Assembly (NCBI RefSeq): GCF_028368975.1
Contig: NZ_JAQNDM010000002.1
Coordinates: 930,001 to 994,000, forward strand
Origin: Stigmatella ashevillena
GTDB lineage: Bacteria; Myxococcota; Myxococcia; Myxococcales; Myxococcaceae
Reading direction: 5' to 3'
DNA: 64,000 nt
Within the stretch, counting starts at the first letter, position 1. The number at the start of each line of letters is the position of its first letter. Under the pieces are notes generated by a model. It ran no database searches and was not told where the DNA came from. It worked only from the letters and a program-made list of their open reading frames with translations. The translations under genes and the position numbers were made by a program. Shown here one piece after another: positions 60,817-64,000 of this stretch.

Positions 60817-62282
60817 TAGGGCTGAACCGAGGCCGCGCCGCGCGTGAGGCGCAGCAAGTCCCCGCAGTTCCAGTCCAGCGCGAGGGTGGGGCAACCCCGC
60901 TCCCGGAGAGCGCTTCGCACGCGCCCGACGAGCTCGGCCTCCGACGGCTCACTCAGACCCCAGCCCACGTCGGATATCCGCTTGCCAAACCCCGCGAAGC
61001 CATGGGCGTAGGGGAGGAAGTATCGGGCGGAGGCTGCTTCACACACGGCAGCCACTCCCTCCGGCCCCGCGGTGATGCTCGGCAACCGCCCCTCCTGGTG
61101 CTGCGCGTACAACTCCTGGAGCCGACTGAACGGCAGGGACGCGAAGTACATGATGAGCCCCCCAAAAAAGGGGGAATCGAACTCGCGCAGGCAGGAAACA
61201 ACAGCGTCCACCGGCCCGCGTCGGCGCACCGACTCCCGGAGGACGTCAACCATGCTCCCAGCCGGATCCATCCCGCTGTCAGCGAGCACCACGAGGGAAA
61301 AATTGGGGGCATCCAGACGGTAGCAGTTGCCCCAATTGCGTAGCGAAGGCTCCAGGCCGGGCTTATTCCGGGTGGGCTGCTCGCCATAGAAGGGCAACAC
61401 CTCGATGTCGATATCCCCCACTCGCAGGGTGCTGTCCCAGGCGGGAGCCTCGAACGCCTGCCCCACCAGTGCGAGCTCGTGTGCGAAGACGTTGGTGGTC
61501 AGCAGGCTCCTCCGGGGTACGTGGGGCACCAGGACCTTGACCTCGGGGCTCGCCGCGTGCATCAACACGGACGGCAAGTGCCAGTGGTCGCCGTGGCCAT
61601 GAGTGATGGCGAGGGCATCCGGTGTGTCCGCAGGACTGGGCACCGGAAGACTCAGCAGGCTGGGCATGCTCGCGTGGGATGACAGCGGATCCACCAGGAC
61701 ACTCGTGGTGCCCGAGCGCACCACCAGGCTCGCGTGAGCCCGCCGGTAGATGCCTGGCTCGCGGGAGAGTGGCGGGGACACATCCTCCAGTTGCCCCTCG
61801 GGCACCAGCACCTCGCGCAACAATTCTTCGCCGAGGTGGCCGTGCTCCTCCAGGAACGCGGACCGCTCGCGTGAGCCAAACCCCTGCCGTAGCAGCGCCG
61901 CCGCGGCCAATACATCCTCCTCTTCCAGGGGGATGGTGACACCGAACGCGAGCTGCTCCGGCGCCTCGGGGTGTGCCCGGAAGAACACCAGCTCCCACGG
62001 CCCAGTGTCAGGGTAGAGCACGGCCTCGCTGAAGACCTGACCACCGCGAGCAATGGCCTCGGGGGAGACCCACTCGGCGTTCAGATGGGAGTCTTTGATG
62101 AACGATTCGAGGATGCGTTGGCACTTCACCGGTTCGAACCGCGCGGTGACCCATTGATGGAGGAGCGCACCATAGGGGATTCGGGGACGAAGGGGCTCGA
62201 AGAGGATGTTCAGGTCGCGGCGAAAGAGCATGGCGAGACAGGGGCGCATCTGATACCAGATTCCGGCAGTAACCGTGAGCAT
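60807..62282 (-). CDS. Metallo-beta-lactamase-fold protein with extra N-terminal domain
   Basis: A 491-residue protein on the opposite strand inside the lanthipeptide cluster. The first about 170 residues (RRDLNILFEPLRPRIPYG onward) are an alpha-helical region I do not recognise. The rest is an MBL fold: HASLVVRSGTTSVLVDPL as the first strand pair, THGHGDHWH (His228, His230, Asp232, His233) as the metal motif, LADSGMDP as the bridging Asp, and PYAHG late. The UlaG-like Trp after the motif and the lack of a glyoxalase pattern point to a hydrolase of unknown substrate. Starts at codons 12 and 18 (62249, 62231) are possible; with ATG 62282 only 17 bases separate it from the transporter. It may tailor, activate or inactivate the peptide, or confer immunity; none of these is shown. 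Confidence 0.8.
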   Translation of the reverse strand: MLTVTAGIWYQMRPCLAMLFRRDLNILFEPLRPRIPYGALLHQWVTARFEPVKCQRILESFIKDSHLNAEWVSPEAIARGGQVFSEAVLYPDTGPWELVFFRAHPEAPEQLAFGVTIPLEEEDVLAAAALLRQGFGSRERSAFLEEHGHLGEELLREVLVPEGQLEDVSPPLSREPGIYRRAHASLVVRSGTTSVLVDPLSSHASMPSLLSLPVPSPADTPDALAITHGHGDHWHLPSVLMHAASPEVKVLVPHVPRRSLLTTNVFAHELALVGQAFEAPAWDSTLRVGDIDIEVLPFYGEQPTRNKPGLEPSLRNWGNCYRLDAPNFSLVVLADSGMDPAGSMVDVLRESVRRRGPVDAVVSCLREFDSPFFGGLIMYFASLPFSRLQELYAQHQEGRLPSITAGPEGVAAVCEAASARYFLPYAHGFAGFGKRISDVGWGLSEPSEAELVGRVRSALRERGCPTLALDWNCGDLLRLTRGAASVQPYQG

Positions 62283-62299
62283 TCCCCGCGCCGAGCCTC

Positions 62300-64000
62300 A
62301 TGTCAGAGCCGTCCCTTCCCGCTCGTTTGCTGCGCTGGCTGGCCGCGCAGCCCTGGCCCCGTCTACTCCCGCAGCGCAAGCGCATCCCCTTCATCCCCCA
62401 GTTGACGGCCACGGAGTGCAGCGCAGCCTGTCTCGCCATGGTGCTTGGCTACCACGGCCGGGCCGTGCGGTTGGAGGAGGTGCGGCGCGTTTTTTCGCCG
62501 TCCCGTGATGGGGCCACCGCACTGGCCATCATCGAGGCGGCCCAGACGTTCGGTCTGCACGCCCAGGCGGCTCGGCTGGAACTGGAGGCGCTGGAGTACT
62601 TGGAGCCGGGAACCATCCTTCATTGGGAGTTCCGGCATTACGTCGTTCTCCAGCGCGTGCGCCGCACGGCGGTGGATATCATCGACCCCTCCGTCGGGCG
62701 ACGGCGCATTCCCATGGCCAGCTTTGGCCGCTCCTTCACCGGAGTGGCGGTGCTGTTCGAACCAACGGATGACTTCGTCCCCACCCCAAGGCAGCGCCCG
62801 TGGGACGTACGGGAAGTACTGAGGCTGCTGCCGCGCGGACTGATGGCGCGGCTGGTAGCCCTGTCCTTGCTGGTGCAGTTGTTACCACTGGGAATCCCTC
62901 TCATTTCCCGCGCCATCATCGATCGCGTCGCGCCTTCCGGGGACACCCGGCTGCTGCTCGCGCTGAGCGCCTCCGGTGGGGTGCTGGTGCTCTTCCAGTT
63001 CCTTTCCGCACTGGTGCGTGGCCACCTCCTGGCGCGCCTGCGCAACGAGTTCGATGGGTTGCTGACCCGGAAGCTGTTCTCCCACTTGCTGGAGTTGCCC
63101 TATGGCTTCATCCAGCGCTGCTTCACGGGGGACCTGCTCTCGCGACTGACGGGCAACGCCTCGCTGCGGGAGATGCTCGCCACGGGAGTGCTCTCCAGCA
63201 TGCTGGACGGGGCGTTCGTCACGGCATCCCTGGTGGTACTGCTGGCCGTGAGTCCGTCGCTCGGAGCCCTCGTGTTGTGTCTGGGGGGACTACAGGGTGC
63301 CGTGTTGGCCCTGGTCCTGCGCAGGCAGAACGAGCTGGCCATGCAAAACCTGGAAGTGGAGGCGCGCGCGCAGGGTGTCCAGTTCGAGATGCTCAATGGC
63401 CTGGAGACGCTCAAAGCCATGGGCGCCGAGGCAGGCGCTCTGGGCCGCTGGGCACACTTCTACGTGGATGCGCTCAACGTGTCGCTCGAGCGAGGGCGGT
63501 TGTCAGCGCTCACCGAGTCCGTCATGAGCGTGCTGCGGGTGGGCTCGCCCGCCGTCCTCCTCCTCTTCGGCGCCTCGCAGGTGATGGCCGGACGGCTGTC
63601 CCTGGGAGACATGGTCGCCCTCAACACGCTCGGCATGGGTTTCCTCACCCCACTGTCCAGTTTGGTTTCCACGGGCATGCGGTTGCCCCTCTTGGGCAGC
63701 TATTTGGCACGCATGCAGGACCTCCTGGGCACCCGCCCGGAGCAGAGCGGAGGCACAGCCAAGCCAGCACCGAGGCTGACGGGCGCCATCACCCTGGAGC
63801 GGGTGTCTTTCCGGTACTGGGAGGGCGCGCCCTGGGTGCTCGACGGGGTCTCCGTGGAGATCCGGCCCGGACAGATGGTGGCCCTGGTGGGGCGCTCCGG
63901 CGCAGGTAAGTCCACCCTCGCCGACTTGCTGATGGGGCTGTATCCCCCCACCTCGGGGTGTATCCGCTACGACAGCATGAACCTGAGCGAGCTCGAACTG
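62300..64000 (+). CDS. lanT: C39-peptidase ABC transporter, 3' end outside the window
   Basis: The first 567 residues of a peptidase-containing ABC transporter; the frame is open to the window edge. ATG 62300 is the first start after an in-frame stop at 62276 and lacks a clear ribosome site. The C39 peptidase domain (about 28-150) has PQLTATECSAACLAMVLGYHG with catalytic Cys40, then His113 in FRHYVVL and Asp129 in IIDPSVG. A transmembrane domain follows (about 170-450), then the nucleotide-binding domain with Walker A GRSGAGKST near residue 531; the signature and Walker B lie beyond the edge. It would cut the precursor after Gly38 and export the core. C39 transporters are standard for class II lanthipeptides; here one serves LanB/LanC enzymes, as in some other Gram-negative clusters. 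Confidence 0.92.
   Translation, partial: MSEPSLPARLLRWLAAQPWPRLLPQRKRIPFIPQLTATECSAACLAMVLGYHGRAVRLEEVRRVFSPSRDGATALAIIEAAQTFGLHAQAARLELEALEYLEPGTILHWEFRHYVVLQRVRRTAVDIIDPSVGRRRIPMASFGRSFTGVAVLFEPTDDFVPTPRQRPWDVREVLRLLPRGLMARLVALSLLVQLLPLGIPLISRAIIDRVAPSGDTRLLLALSASGGVLVLFQFLSALVRGHLLARLRNEFDGLLTRKLFSHLLELPYGFIQRCFTGDLLSRLTGNASLREMLATGVLSSMLDGAFVTASLVVLLAVSPSLGALVLCLGGLQGAVLALVLRRQNELAMQNLEVEARAQGVQFEMLNGLETLKAMGAEAGALGRWAHFYVDALNVSLERGRLSALTESVMSVLRVGSPAVLLLFGASQVMAGRLSLGDMVALNTLGMGFLTPLSSLVSTGMRLPLLGSYLARMQDLLGTRPEQSGGTAKPAPRLTGAITLERVSFRYWEGAPWVLDGVSVEIRPGQMVALVGRSGAGKSTLADLLMGLYPPTSGCIRYDSMNLSELEL

Noticed and set aside
1-64000. CRISPR arrays, tRNA or rRNA genes, insertion sequences
   Set aside because: No regularly spaced repeats, cloverleaf or rRNA-like stretches, or transposase frames were seen when reading the window.

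Overview
The window is high-GC DNA with densely packed genes and few gaps. The gene content fits a myxobacterium (order Myxococcales, Cystobacterineae-like): several Ser/Thr kinases with Pro/Ala-rich linkers and a membrane anchor, a PilZ protein, many lipoproteins, an M4 protease with PPC domains, long two-component and partner-switch style signalling operons, and a class I lanthipeptide cluster. This assignment is inferred from gene content; no rRNA marker is present.

Layout. 1-1001 (-): 3'-truncated two-heme cytochrome c. 1155-13194 (-): a signalling operon read leftwards: SpoIIE-type phosphatase, TPR protein, PhnD-type binding protein, TonB-dependent receptor, GHKL/anti-sigma-type ATPase, and a STAS-zinc ribbon-STAS-zinc ribbon-Ser/Thr kinase. 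13549-15620 (+): E1 alpha and beta of a branched-chain 2-oxoacid dehydrogenase. 15702-30433: mostly single genes (GNAT, PilZ, lipoproteins, SGNH hydrolase, ppc, galactose-oxidase-fold protein, phosphoesterase, Spy-like protein, M4 protease) plus a TetR/SDR pair with a clear operator. 30580-39842: a frameshifted lipoprotein gene, nth, a sugar ABC transporter divergent from a PfkB kinase, and a U32 peptidase-tyrA-dehydrogenase operon. 39995-45598 (+): a cytosolic PhnD-domain histidine kinase, a membrane histidine kinase, an OmpR-type regulator and a TonB protein. 45719-51927 (+): an unknown zinc-ribbon protein, D-Ala-D-Ala carboxypeptidase, prolyl oligopeptidase and another Ser/Thr kinase. 51918-53201 (-): a cupin-like protein.

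53.3-64 kb holds the most distinctive system: a class I lanthipeptide cluster. It has a 55-residue precursor with a double-glycine leader and a 17-residue Thr/Ser/Cys core, a full-length dehydratase LanB, a second tandem-duplicated LanB that stops exactly before the elimination domain, a LanC cyclase, an antisense metallo-beta-lactamase-fold protein, and a C39-peptidase ABC transporter cut by the window end. Its leader carries a candidate promoter, a palindrome over the predicted start site and two hairpins; a three-hairpin spacer separates lanA from lanB.

The expected lanthipeptide route is: LanB glutamylates and eliminates Ser/Thr, LanC adds Cys to form rings, and the C39 transporter cuts after Gly-Gly and exports the core. 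What the truncated LanB and the MBL protein do is open. The first signalling operon combines an outer-membrane receptor, a binding protein and all three classes of partner-switch component, and is the second candidate for an undescribed system.
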